Shown here: piece by piece, positions 26,632-35,842 of the stretch
Position numbering within the stretch: the first letter of the stretch is position 1
How the letters are laid out: every line of letters starts with the position of its first letter
Assembly: GCA_016712525.1 (NCBI GenBank)
Contig: JADJQX010000001.1
Location: 1,054,001 to 1,118,000, forward strand
Length of the DNA: 64,000 nucleotides
Origin: Myxococcales bacterium
Lineage (GTDB): Bacteria > Myxococcota_A > Polyangia > Polyangiales > Polyangiaceae
Direction: 5' to 3'
Notes under the pieces: model-generated
Told to the model about the DNA's origin: nothing
Databases searched by the model: none
What the model saw: the letters and a program-made list of their open reading frames with translations, nothing else
Made by a program: the position numbers and the translations under genes

Positions 26632-27026
26632 GAGCTCTCCTTCTTGTCGCGGAGGCGCGCGTCGATCTTGGCGCGGAGGGCGCGCAAGTCGGCCTCGGAC
26701 AGCGCGTCGTCGTCGAGGAGGGCGAGGAGCGGGCCGCGTGGATCGTTCGGAAACAGAGCGCGCTTCAACGTCGCGACGAGCCCGCGCGAGACGGTGGGAG
26801 CGCGGGTCCCGGCGCGATAGAGGTACCGCCGCCCCTCTCGTTCCCGCGCGACGAGCCCCTTCTCGTGCAAACGGCCGAGCACCGTCATGACCGTGGTGTA
26901 GGCGAGCGTGTGTCCCTCGTCGGCAAAGGCGGCCTGAACGTCTTGCACGGCGAGCGCGCGGTCGGAAACGAGCAACCCGAGCACCCGAGCTTCGAGCGGG
27001 CCGAGGTTGTGCTCGTCGGGCGGCAT
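26628..27026 (-). CDS. BlaI/MecI/CopY-family repressor
   Basis: A 132-residue winged-helix repressor of the BlaI/MecI family. It starts at ATG 27026 (MPPDEHNLGPLEARVLGLLV). The recognition region LAYTTVMTVLGRLHEKGLVA and the wing REREGRRYLYRA are classic; the C-terminal helices serve dimerisation. It is the first gene of a unit with the M56 peptidase. The dyad TACTA-N6-TAGTA at 27038-27053, immediately upstream, is the likely autoregulatory operator. A second copy lies before the lipoprotein at 25541. Confidence 0.9.
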   Translation of the reverse strand: MPPDEHNLGPLEARVLGLLVSDRALAVQDVQAAFADEGHTLAYTTVMTVLGRLHEKGLVAREREGRRYLYRAGTRAPTVSRGLVATLKRALFPNDPRGPLLALLDDDALSEADLRALRAKIDARLRDKKESS

Positions 27027-27037
27027 GGGCGTCGATC

Positions 27038-27053
27038 TACTACGGCGATAGTA
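27038..27053. promoter_or_regulatory. Candidate BlaI-type operator 2
   Basis: TACTACGGCGATAGTA lies 12 bases upstream of the blaI-type start at 27026. Half-sites and the 6-bp spacer equal those at 25555-25570. This fits negative autoregulation. Confidence 0.72.
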
Positions 27054-27245
27054 AACGTCAAGCGTGGCCTCTGACCCTCGGCACGGAGAGCGCGACCCCG
27101 GGCTCCCCACCGCCCTCTCCACGCGGCCGCACGAGCACTGACCACCCGCCCAGCCTTCGTCGGTCACAACATGGTCACGACGGGCCGAAAACCCCCACTG
27201 TTGCGCCCATTTCCGGGCGTTTCGGGCTAGAAACCGGCCCCGAAA

Positions 27246-30200
27246 ATGACCCCTGTCGCGATCGTCGGCCACGGATGTGTGCTCCCCGGTGCCCAGTCTC
27301 CCGAAGAGCTCTGGGACCTCGTCGCCGAGAGACGCTCGGCCATCACGCCCACGGACCCAGGGCTATGGCGCATCGACCCGGGCGCCGACCGCACCAAGCT
27401 CGCCGCCGAGATCGTGAGCGAGACCGGCGGGTACGTCCGCGGCTTCTCGTTCGACCCGAGCGGCTTCGCCGTTCCGGCCTCGGAGCTCGAGGGCCTCGAC
27501 GAGGTGTTCTTGTACACGCTCGCGGCGACGAGGGACGCCCTCCGTCGGGCGGGCTTCGACCCTCGCACGGGCGCGAAGCGCGGCTCGGTCGTGCTCGGCA
27601 ACCTCTCGTACCCCACGCCTGGGCTCGTCGAGCTCGCCATGGGGACCTGGCGCGACGGGGGCTCCCTGCCCGAGGGCCAGAACCCGAAAAACCGGTTCAT
27701 GTCGGGCCTGCCGGCCCACACGGTGGCGAAGGCCATCGGCTTCGAGGGGGGCTCGTTCGCGCTCGACGCGGCATGCGCCTCGTCGCTCTACGCCGTGAAG
27801 CTCGCGTGCGATCGCCTGAACGACGGCGTCTGCGACGTGGCCGTGGCGGGCGGCGTGAACCACGCCGACGACCTCTTCCTCCACGGCGGGTTCTCGGCGC
27901 TGAAGGCGCTCTCGCCCACGGGCCAGAGCCGCCCCTTCCACGCCGACGCCGACGGCCTCGTGCCCGCGCAGGGAGCCGCCGTGGTGGTCCTCATGCGCCT
28001 CGCGGACGCCCTCGCGCAAGGCAAGACCGTCCTCGGCGTGGTGCGCGGCGTCGGGCTCACGAACGACGGCAAGAGCCGCGGGCTCATGGTCCCCACCGAG
28101 GAGGCGCAGATCCGCGCGATGCGCCTCGGCTACGCGGACGCAGGTCTCTCCCCCGACGCCGTCTCGCTCGTCGAGTGCCACGCCACGGGCACCGTCGTGG
28201 GCGACGGGGCCGAGCTCCGGAGCATGCGCGAGGTGTTCGGAGCGCGAGGCCTCGCGATCGGCTCGCTCAAGTCGAACATGGGCCACCTCATCACCGCGTC
28301 CGGCGCCGCGGGCATCATCAAGGTGCTCGAGGCCATGCGCCACGGCGTGAAGCCTCCCACCGTAGGGGTCGAGTCTCCGAACGAGGAGCTCGCGGGTGGC
28401 GCCTTCCACGTGATGCGCGAGGCCGAGCCATGGCCGAGCGAGGGCCCACGGGTGGCCGGCATCTCGAACTTCGGTTTCGGCGGCAACAACGCGCACCTCG
28501 TGCTCGAGGAGTATCGGGGCCAACCGTTCCCGGAGGCGCACGAGAAGCGCGCCGATCACGCCGTGGCCATCGTCGCCCAGAGCGTGCGCACGGGCCACTC
28601 CAAGGACGACGCGGTCCTCGGCCAGGCGTTCTTCACGGCGCACCCACCGCACGGGCCGAGCCTCGTCGCCGAGGCCCCGTGCGACACCGTGACCATCGAG
28701 GCCGCGGGCCTCAGGTTCCCTCCGAACGACCTCGAGGCGGCGCTCCCCCAGCAGCTCCTCCTCGTGGCCGCCGCACAAGACATCGAGGCCGCCCTCACGA
28801 AGCTCGCAGGCGATCGCACGAGCATCCTCGTAGGCATGCAGACCGACGCCGAGGTCGCGCGACACGCCGTGCGTTGGTGCGCCGATCGCGGGTGGGTCTC
28901 GGCGCTTCCGCAGCCGCTTCGTGACGTGGGGCTCACCGCCGCGACGGTCATCGGCTGCATGCCGAACATCGTCGCGAATCGCCTGAGCCACCAGCTCGAT
29001 TACCGCGGGCCGAGCTTTGCGGTGTCGAGCGAGGAGCTCTCGGGGAACGTGGCCCTCGAGCTCGCCGCCCGCGCCCTCCGGCATGGCGAGATCGACGCGG
29101 CCGTGGTGGGAGCGGTCGACCTCGCGTGCGAGCCCGTGTCGCGCGCCGCCGGCCGAGCCGTGCTCGCCCAAGGCCGAAACGTGCCGGGTGACGCCGCCGT
29201 GCTCATGGTGCTGAAGCGTCACGCGGACGCCGTGCGCGACGGCGACTCGGTGCTCGCCGTGCTCGGCTCCGACGCGGAAGCTCACGCCTCGGATCGCGAC
29301 GCCCTGTTCGTCTCGCAAGACCTCGAAAACGCTGGGCTTTCCGCAAAACTTGGGCACGCCCACGCGGCGGCGGGCCTCCTGCACGTGGCGGCGGCGGCGC
29401 TCGCCTGCGCCCATCGGGCGATCCCCACACGCGCGGGCGCCATGCCTTGGCTCCCGGCGCACGGAGGGGCGAAACCCTCACGCACCGCGCACGTCGAGGT
29501 CGTCGCTTCGTCGGGCGAGCGCGCGCGCACCACGCTGTCGGCACCGTTCGGCTCTCCCGGAGAGCCCATGTTCGTGGGCCCACGCCCTGCCATCTCCGTG
29601 TATTCTGCACCCACACGAGAGGGGCTGCTCGCGGCGCTCGCGTCGGGGGCCGAGACGACCCACGATCCGGAGGCGCGTACGCACACGTACCGCGTGGCCG
29701 TCACCTCGGAGAGCCACGAGGCGCACGTGGCCCGCGTAGCCCACGCGCGCACGCTCGTCACCGCGCTCCCGGAAGAGACCCGGGTCTCGTTCTCGACGCT
29801 CGAGGACGGCATCTACTTCGGCAATACGCCCATGCAAGGAGAGCTGTCGTTCGTGTACACGGGCGCGGCGGGCGCCTACCCGCACATGGGGCGCGACCTC
29901 GCCCTCGCGATGCCCGACCTCGTGGACTCGTTCACCTCACGGGCCCGGAGCGTGAGAGACGCCGCGGGCTGGGTCTACACCGACGATCCTACGTTCGACT
30001 CGACGCCGCTCGACAAGCTTTGGGGAGCCTCGTATCTCGCGCAGCTCCACACCGAGCTCACCCGCAAGGCGCTCGGCCTCCAGCCGACGGTCGCCATCGG
30101 CTATTGCTCGGGGGAGACGAACTCGGTCTTCGCGCTCGGCGCGTGGGAAGACCTCGACGGCTTCCGGCGCGACGTGAACGAGTCGCGCGTGTACGACCGC

Positions 30201-33200
30201 GAGCTGTGCGGGGAGCTCTTGTGCCTCCGCAGCGCGTGGAAGCTCGATCCCGAGACGCCCGCGGAGTGGTCGACGTGGCGCATCCGGGCCAAATCGACCG
30301 ACGTGGAGGCCGCGCTCGCCAACGAGCCGCGCGTGCACCTCGTCATCGTGAACGCGTCGCACGACGTGGTCATCGCGGGCGATCCGGCGGGTTGCGCGCG
30401 GGTCGGCGCCATCTTCGGCCGCAAGGCTCAGCGCACGCTCGGGTACGACTTCATCATGCACTGCCAAGAGGCACGCGAGTTCGAGAGCCGCTGGCGCGCG
30501 CTCCACACGCGCCCGACGAAGGCCGTGCCCGGGGTGCGCTTCTACACCCACGCGACGCTCTCGAGCTACGAGCCGTCGACCCAAGCCTGCGCCGACGCGC
30601 TCACGGGCCAAGCGATGAACCGCGTGGATTTCCCCGCGCTCGTGGAGCGCGCGTACGCCGACGGGGTCCGCATCTTCATCGAGCACGGGCCGCACGCGGG
30701 CTGCACTAAGTGGATCGGCGACACGCTCGGCGACCGCGAGCACCTCGCGATCGCGCTCGACAGGTTCGGTCATTCGTCGCTCTTTCAGGGGGTCGAGTGC
30801 GCGGCCAAGCTCTTCGCGGCGGGCGTCGCGGTCGACTTCGCGGCGCTCACGCGTGCGCTCGCGACCTCGAAGCCCGAAGCGCCGGCGCGCGCGCGGTCGC
30901 TCCGACTGTCCGTGCCCGCTCACCCCGCTCCGGTGCCCGCCAAGCCTGCGTCCTCCACACGCCCTTCGGCGAGCCCGGCCGCGCGAGCGACGGGCCCCAA
31001 GGTGAACCTGCTCCGCGCGCGTACGAACGGCGCCTCCGAAGGCGACGTGCTCGCCAAGGCCCCGTTCCTCGCGAGCGTGCTCTTCGCGCGGCCCGTCTCG
31101 TTCGGAGCGACGAACGGCGCCGCGCACGGCGAGGGCGCCGAGCTCACGTTCGCCCATGCGCCGGCCGCCGACCCAACCACCGACGCCCCTGCGCTCTCTG
31201 ACTTTGCCTCGACCATGCTCCCGGAGCCCTCGACCATGCCGACCGTCCCGTCTTCTTCGTTCCCCGTGGCCCAGGCTCCTGCGGCGGAAGCCTCGTCGTC
31301 GGCTGCGGTCGACGCGCTCACCGCCCACCATGAGCGCATCGCCGAGCTCCACCGGGCCTTCCTTCGGCAACAGGTCGCGCTGCAGACCCACTTCGTGAAC
31401 ACCACGCTGGCCCCGCTGGCGGGCCTGGTGGCTCAGGGTGCGCCGGTGACACAGCCAAATGGCGGCAATCTGATTGGTTACGGCACGTTGGCGCCAACGT
31501 CGGTCGCTTCCGTGGCACACGCTCCGCAGAGTTACGCGGAGTTGGCGCCAACGCCGGTCGCTGCCCCGACCCCCGCGGCACAGTCGGCACAGATGCCCCC
31601 GGCCCCCAAGCTCGCCCCCACCAACGGCGCCCTCGCCAGGTCGACCCCCGCCGCCCCGCCCGCCCCGCGCGCGCCGACCGTCGCCGCCCCCGCTCCGGCC
31701 AAAGCCCCCACCCCCGCTCCGGCCAAAGCCTCGCCCACCGCACCTCGAGTCACCAAGGTCGCTCCCCCGCGCACGCCCACCGGCCTCAAGGTCGATCGCA
31801 AGGGCCTCGAGGTGCTCTCGTCGGGCAAGATCTCGAGCATCTTCGGCCCGCTCTTCGAGCAGCAAGACGGCTACGCCCGCCAGGTCCGCATGCCCGAGCC
31901 CCCGCTCCTCCTCGCCGACCGCGTGCTCGGCATCGAGGGCGAGCCCGGCACGATGGGCACCGGCACCATCTGGACCGAGACCGACGTGAAGGAAGACTCG
32001 TGGTACCTCCACGAAGGCCGCATGCCCGCGGGCATCATGGTCGAGTCCGGCCAGGCCGACCTCCTCCTCATCTCGTGGCTCGGCGCCGACTTCCTCAACA
32101 AGGGCGAGCGCGTCTATCGCCTGCTCGGCTGCGAGCTCAAGAGCCACGGCCCCCTGCCCACCATCGGCGACACGCTCCACTACGAAATCTCGGTCGACGG
32201 CCACGCCGAGCAAGACGGCATTCGCCTCTTCTTCTTCCACTACAACTGCTGGGTGAACGGCGAGCTCCGCATGAGCGTGCGCTCCGGTCAGGCCGGCTTC
32301 TTCACGACCGAAGAGCTCGCCAACTCCGCCGGCGTGCTCTGGGCGCCCGAGGCCGCGGAGCCCAAGAAGGACGCGCGCCTCGACCCGCCCGCCGCGCTCA
32401 CCGAGAAGCGCAGCCTCACGAAGGCCGAGGTCGGCATGCTCGCCGACGGCAAGATCCGCGAGGTGTTCGGCGAGGCCTTCGCGCGGGCGGACACGCACAC
32501 GCGCACGCCGGTGTTCGCGGGCGACAAGATGCGCCTCCTCGACGAGGTCGACGTGTTCGATCCGCAAGGCGGCCCGTGGAAGCGCGGCTACCTGCGCGCC
32601 ACGCTCCACCTCACCTCCGAGGACTGGTTCTTCGACGGCCACTTCAAGAACGACCCCTGCATGCCCGGCACCCTCATGCTCGAGGGCGGCCTCCAGGCCA
32701 TGCAAATCCTCATGACGGGCCTCGGCCACACCCTCGATCACGACGGCTCGCGCTTCGAGCCGATGGCCGAGCAGAACTACAGCCTCCGCTGCCGCGGCCA
32801 GGCGATCCCCACGTCCAAAGAGGTCGTCTACGAGATCTTCGTCGAGGAGATCCACGGCGGCGCCGAGCCGATTCTCTTCGCCGACATCTTGGGCTCGGTC
32901 GACGGGCGCAAGGCCTTCCACTGCAAGCGCATGGCGCTCCGCCTCGTGCCCGCGTGGCCGCTCGACGCGGGCCGCATGAAGGTCGAGATCCCGAAGGACG
33001 ATCGCCCGGTCGCGGTGGTCGATGGCTTCAAGTTCGACTACGCGTCGCTGCTCGCGTGCGCGTGGGGTCGGCCGTCGCTCGCGTTCGGCCCGATGTACGA
33101 GCGCTTCGACAGCCCCCGCCGCGTGGCGCGCCTCCCCGGACCGCCCTACCACTTCATGTCGCGCGTCACGCACGCCGAGGGGAAGATCGGCGGCATGGAG

Positions 33201-34148
33201 GCCGGCAGCGTGGCCGTCATCGACTACGACGTGCCCCGCGGAGAGTGGTACTTCGGCCAGAACGCCGCCTACGCGATGCCCTTCGCCGTCATGCTCGAGA
33301 CGGCCCTCCAGCCCTGCGGATGGCTCGCGTCGTACGCGGGAGGCGCCCTCGCCGCGGAAGAGAACCTCTACTTCCGAAACCTCGACGGCACCGGCACGCA
33401 GCACCGCGAGATCCCCGACGACATCGGCACGCTCTCGGTGCGCACCAAGCTCACCAACATCTCCGAGGCCGACGGCATCGTCATCATGAGCTTCCAGGTC
33501 GTGATGAGCGCGGGCGACCAAGAGATCTACACGCTGAAGACGGTGTTCGGGTTCTTCCCCGGCGACACCATGCGCAACCAGCTCGGCCTGCCCACGACCA
33601 AGGAGCAGCGCGAGGCCCTCGCCGACGCGAGCGATTTCCGAGTGGATCTCACCACTTACCCCGATCGTTACTTCGGCACGTCGCTCCGCCTCGCGAAGGA
33701 CGACATGCTCATGATCGAGCGCATCACGGGCCTCTGGCTCCGCGGCGACAAGGCCGGCAAGGCCAACATCGGCCGCATCCGCGCCGAGAAGAGCATCGTC
33801 GCGCGGCAGTGGTTCTTCAAGGCCCACTTCTACCAAGACCCGGTGCAGCCCGGCTCGCTCGGCATCGAGGCCATGCTCCAGGCGCTCCAGGCGCTCGCCA
33901 TCGAGCTCGGCGCAGGCGAGGGCATCTCGAGCCCGCGCTTCGAGACACAAGCCTCGGGCGTCGCGATGACGTGGAAGTACCGCGGCCAGGTCATCCCCGA
34001 GAACGACGTGGTCGTGGTCGACATCGAGGCCACCGAGATCCGCCGCGAGAACGGCACGGTCACCGTCGTCGGTCAGGGCTCGCTCTGGGTCGACGGCAAG
34101 CGCATCTACGAGGCGAAGGGCCTCGCCGTCCGCGTCCTCGGTGGCTGA
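27246..34148 (+). CDS. PfaC-type polyunsaturated fatty acid / polyketide synthase subunit (KS-CLF-AT-DH4)
   Basis: A 2300-residue multidomain synthase. The ketosynthase (residues 1 to about 430) has C177 in DAACASSL, H312 in VECHATGT and H347 in KSNMGH. A second KS-like domain (about 450-850) has VSSEELSGN at the cysteine position, so it is a chain-length factor. An acyltransferase-like domain follows (to about 1200) with GYCSGE (S955). A Pro/Ala-rich linker (about 1205-1505) leads to four FabA-like hot-dog domains: H1589 in LHEGRMPAG, H1799 in FFDGHFKNDPCMPG, a third without the His/Asp pair (WYFGQNAAYAMP), and H2194 in FFKAHFYQDPVQPG. The order matches myxobacterial Pfa3/PfaC but lacks the terminal acyltransferase. 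No ACP was found. The downstream phosphopantetheinyl transferase overlaps it by 8 bases. The product cannot be predicted. Confidence 0.9.
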   Translation: MTPVAIVGHGCVLPGAQSPEELWDLVAERRSAITPTDPGLWRIDPGADRTKLAAEIVSETGGYVRGFSFDPSGFAVPASELEGLDEVFLYTLAATRDALRRAGFDPRTGAKRGSVVLGNLSYPTPGLVELAMGTWRDGGSLPEGQNPKNRFMSGLPAHTVAKAIGFEGGSFALDAACASSLYAVKLACDRLNDGVCDVAVAGGVNHADDLFLHGGFSALKALSPTGQSRPFHADADGLVPAQGAAVVVLMRLADALAQGKTVLGVVRGVGLTNDGKSRGLMVPTEEAQIRAMRLGYADAGLSPDAVSLVECHATGTVVGDGAELRSMREVFGARGLAIGSLKSNMGHLITASGAAGIIKVLEAMRHGVKPPTVGVESPNEELAGGAFHVMREAEPWPSEGPRVAGISNFGFGGNNAHLVLEEYRGQPFPEAHEKRADHAVAIVAQSVRTGHSKDDAVLGQAFFTAHPPHGPSLVAEAPCDTVTIEAAGLRFPPNDLEAALPQQLLLVAAAQDIEAALTKLAGDRTSILVGMQTDAEVARHAVRWCADRGWVSALPQPLRDVGLTAATVIGCMPNIVANRLSHQLDYRGPSFAVSSEELSGNVALELAARALRHGEIDAAVVGAVDLACEPVSRAAGRAVLAQGRNVPGDAAVLMVLKRHADAVRDGDSVLAVLGSDAEAHASDRDALFVSQDLENAGLSAKLGHAHAAAGLLHVAAAALACAHRAIPTRAGAMPWLPAHGGAKPSRTAHVEVVASSGERARTTLSAPFGSPGEPMFVGPRPAISVYSAPTREGLLAALASGAETTHDPEARTHTYRVAVTSESHEAHVARVAHARTLVTALPEETRVSFSTLEDGIYFGNTPMQGELSFVYTGAAGAYPHMGRDLALAMPDLVDSFTSRARSVRDAAGWVYTDDPTFDSTPLDKLWGASYLAQLHTELTRKALGLQPTVAIGYCSGETNSVFALGAWEDLDGFRRDVNESRVYDRELCGELLCLRSAWKLDPETPAEWSTWRIRAKSTDVEAALANEPRVHLVIVNASHDVVIAGDPAGCARVGAIFGRKAQRTLGYDFIMHCQEAREFESRWRALHTRPTKAVPGVRFYTHATLSSYEPSTQACADALTGQAMNRVDFPALVERAYADGVRIFIEHGPHAGCTKWIGDTLGDREHLAIALDRFGHSSLFQGVECAAKLFAAGVAVDFAALTRALATSKPEAPARARSLRLSVPAHPAPVPAKPASSTRPSASPAARATGPKVNLLRARTNGASEGDVLAKAPFLASVLFARPVSFGATNGAAHGEGAELTFAHAPAADPTTDAPALSDFASTMLPEPSTMPTVPSSSFPVAQAPAAEASSSAAVDALTAHHERIAELHRAFLRQQVALQTHFVNTTLAPLAGLVAQGAPVTQPNGGNLIGYGTLAPTSVASVAHAPQSYAELAPTPVAAPTPAAQSAQMPPAPKLAPTNGALARSTPAAPPAPRAPTVAAPAPAKAPTPAPAKASPTAPRVTKVAPPRTPTGLKVDRKGLEVLSSGKISSIFGPLFEQQDGYARQVRMPEPPLLLADRVLGIEGEPGTMGTGTIWTETDVKEDSWYLHEGRMPAGIMVESGQADLLLISWLGADFLNKGERVYRLLGCELKSHGPLPTIGDTLHYEISVDGHAEQDGIRLFFFHYNCWVNGELRMSVRSGQAGFFTTEELANSAGVLWAPEAAEPKKDARLDPPAALTEKRSLTKAEVGMLADGKIREVFGEAFARADTHTRTPVFAGDKMRLLDEVDVFDPQGGPWKRGYLRATLHLTSEDWFFDGHFKNDPCMPGTLMLEGGLQAMQILMTGLGHTLDHDGSRFEPMAEQNYSLRCRGQAIPTSKEVVYEIFVEEIHGGAEPILFADILGSVDGRKAFHCKRMALRLVPAWPLDAGRMKVEIPKDDRPVAVVDGFKFDYASLLACAWGRPSLAFGPMYERFDSPRRVARLPGPPYHFMSRVTHAEGKIGGMEAGSVAVIDYDVPRGEWYFGQNAAYAMPFAVMLETALQPCGWLASYAGGALAAEENLYFRNLDGTGTQHREIPDDIGTLSVRTKLTNISEADGIVIMSFQVVMSAGDQEIYTLKTVFGFFPGDTMRNQLGLPTTKEQREALADASDFRVDLTTYPDRYFGTSLRLAKDDMLMIERITGLWLRGDKAGKANIGRIRAEKSIVARQWFFKAHFYQDPVQPGSLGIEAMLQALQALAIELGAGEGISSPRFETQASGVAMTWKYRGQVIPENDVVVVDIEATEIRRENGTVTVVGQGSLWVDGKRIYEAKGLAVRVLGG
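31485..31560. repeat. REP-like palindromes inside the synthase linker
   Basis: ACGTTGGCGCCAACGT (31485-31500, a perfect palindrome) followed by CGGTCG, and GTTGGCGCCAAC (31541-31552) followed by GCCGGTCG, flank a hairpin CTCCGC/GCGGAG (31522-31541). The same motif, CCGACCGACGTTGGCGCCAA on the other strand, forms the ends of the transposase element at 48647-49808. The palindromes encode LAPTSVAS and LAPTPVAA in the low-complexity linker, at about residue 1414 onward. Confidence 0.8.
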
Positions 34149-34863
34149 TTCCGCGAAGCTCCCTGCCCCTCTATCGCTCGCACCCGCGCTCTTCCCCGAG
34201 GGCGTCGTGGTGCGGGCGATCGAGCTCTTCGAGCCGAGCGAGGCGGCGCTCGCGAGCTTCTCGTCCGTGGCCCTCCCCGAGCGCCTCGCGACGGCGGCGC
34301 TCGAGCGAAAGATCCACTACCTCGCCGGCCGCTCGTGCGCGCGCGACGCGATGGGCGAGCTCTCTCCCCCGCACCGCGACGTGCCGGTCCCCACGGGAGA
34401 GAGCCGCGAGCCCCTCTTCCCGGAGGGCATCGTCGGCACGGTGAGCCACACGAAGCGCTACGCTGCGGCCGCCGTCGCCCACGCCTCACGCTTCCGGGGC
34501 CTCGGCGTCGACGTCGAACGCTGGATGAAGATCGACGCGCCACCACGCCTCGCAGGCCACGTCACGGTGCCCGGAGAGCTCACCCATCTCCTCGAAACAA
34601 CAGGACTTTTGCCTCACGAAGCGCTCACCCTCGTCTTCTCGGCCAAGGAGAGCGTCTACAAGGCGTTCTTCGGCGCCGTGAGGCGGTACTTCGGCTTCCA
34701 CGACGCGCGCATCACGCGCGTGGACGAACGAAGCGGCGCGTTCTTCGGGCAGCTCCAGTCGGACCTCACGGGCGAGCTCTCCCGCGGGTACACCTTCGAG
34801 GGGCGGTACGAACGTGTCGACGGCGGGCTCGTGACGGCCGTCGCCTTTCCTTCGCGCGGGTGA
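34141..34863 (+). CDS. 4'-phosphopantetheinyl transferase (EntD/Sfp type)
   Basis: A 240-residue phosphopantetheinyl transferase, which activates acyl carrier proteins by transferring the coenzyme A arm to a serine. Signature residues are visible: GVDVE (G122-E126, Mg-binding D124 and E126) and FSAKESVYK (F166, with K169 and E170), plus GTVSHTKRYAAAAVA. GTG 34141 overlaps the synthase stop by eight bases, indicating coupled translation and a PfaE-like role. Its target ACP is not encoded in the window, so it must act on proteins encoded elsewhere. Confidence 0.9.
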   Translation: MADSAKLPAPLSLAPALFPEGVVVRAIELFEPSEAALASFSSVALPERLATAALERKIHYLAGRSCARDAMGELSPPHRDVPVPTGESREPLFPEGIVGTVSHTKRYAAAAVAHASRFRGLGVDVERWMKIDAPPRLAGHVTVPGELTHLLETTGLLPHEALTLVFSAKESVYKAFFGAVRRYFGFHDARITRVDERSGAFFGQLQSDLTGELSRGYTFEGRYERVDGGLVTAVAFPSRG

Positions 34864-34870
34864 GACGGGG

Positions 34871-35842
34871 CTACTCGAGCCCCTTGGCCACGACGAGGTT
34901 GCTCACCGGCGGTTGCGCGCGGAGGGCCACGATCATGGCCTCTTTGTCCTCTTTCGTCATTCCCGAGTAGTACGACCACGGCATCATGTAGAGCGTCCTT
35001 CCGCTCTTGCCTTTGCCCTCGTCGAAGACCCGGCGCAGGTCGTCGTCCGAGTAGGCGCCGATGCCGGTGGCCTTGTCGCTCGAAATGTTGGGCGCGACGA
35101 TGGTTTTGCTGCCCACCGGGTACCGCGTGCCTCCGCCGAAGGCCTTCCCCGGGATCTTCTCCATGCGCTCGTTCGTCGTGTCGTGGCAATCGTGGCACGA
35201 GGCCACGTCGAGGAGCCAATTGCCCCTCGCGAGCTTGTCGCTGGGAGGTGGCGCGGGAGGGGGAGAGCCGGTGAGGGGCTGCGGCAGCGCGCGGATGAAC
35301 ATCGAAACGGGGAATCGAATCTCGGTCTTTCCCGGGTCGTTCTTCACGGGCGCGAGGGTGCGCAGATAGGCCACGATGGCCAGCGCGTCGTCGTCACTCA
35401 ACGTCTTCGCGTAGGTCTGATACGGCATTTGCGGGAACAGGGCGCGCCCGTCGCGACCGATCCCTTCGCGCATCGCGCGCACGATCTCGCCATCGGAGGC
35501 CTTGCCGATCCCCGTGTCCGGATCGGGCGTGAGGTTCGCCGCGCGCAGGCGGAACGGGGCCTTGCCCATGGGCCCGAAATCGCGACCTGCGCCGCGCTTT
35601 CCCTCGACGGGCACGTCGCCGGGCCTCGACTCGTCGATGGGCGAGTGGCACCCCGTACACCCCGTGACGTGCTCGACGAGGTATTTGCCTTTGGCCACCG
35701 CCTCGGGGGTCGTGGGGGCCTTCATGTCGGGCGCGGGCCGCGCGTTCGGCAAGAGCACGTAGAACCTCGTGCCGAGCCCCACGACCACGAGCCCGACGAA
35801 GCCGAGCACCACGGCAGCGCCACGAACGAGCTTCTTCTTCAT
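34871..35842 (-). CDS. Di-haem c-type cytochrome
   Basis: A 323-residue membrane-anchored cytochrome c. An N-terminal helix (VVLGFVGLVVVGLGTRFYVL) anchors the protein in the cytoplasmic membrane. Two CxxCH haem sites follow, CTGCH and CHDCH, each in its own domain, with likely axial methionines in FPQMPYQTY and LYMMPWSYY. NLTPDPDTGIG is common in alcohol-dehydrogenase cytochromes and related two-domain cytochromes. The start ATG 35842 overlaps the upstream cytochrome gene by four bases. It is probably an electron carrier; donor and acceptor are unknown. Confidence 0.85.
   Translation of the reverse strand: MKKKLVRGAAVVLGFVGLVVVGLGTRFYVLLPNARPAPDMKAPTTPEAVAKGKYLVEHVTGCTGCHSPIDESRPGDVPVEGKRGAGRDFGPMGKAPFRLRAANLTPDPDTGIGKASDGEIVRAMREGIGRDGRALFPQMPYQTYAKTLSDDDALAIVAYLRTLAPVKNDPGKTEIRFPVSMFIRALPQPLTGSPPPAPPPSDKLARGNWLLDVASCHDCHDTTNERMEKIPGKAFGGGTRYPVGSKTIVAPNISSDKATGIGAYSDDDLRRVFDEGKGKSGRTLYMMPWSYYSGMTKEDKEAMIVALRAQPPVSNLVVAKGLE

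Noticed and set aside
30900..31800. Search for acyl carrier protein repeats in the PfaC linker
   Set aside because: The linker is Pro/Ala-rich, but no DSL/DSIE-type phosphopantetheine sites were found, so no ACP was called.
29937..33950. 1337-codon open frame on the minus strand across the synthase gene
   Set aside because: It is Arg/His/Leu/Glu-rich low-complexity sequence without domains, produced by GC-biased codons of the plus-strand synthase, whose active-site motifs are all visible.
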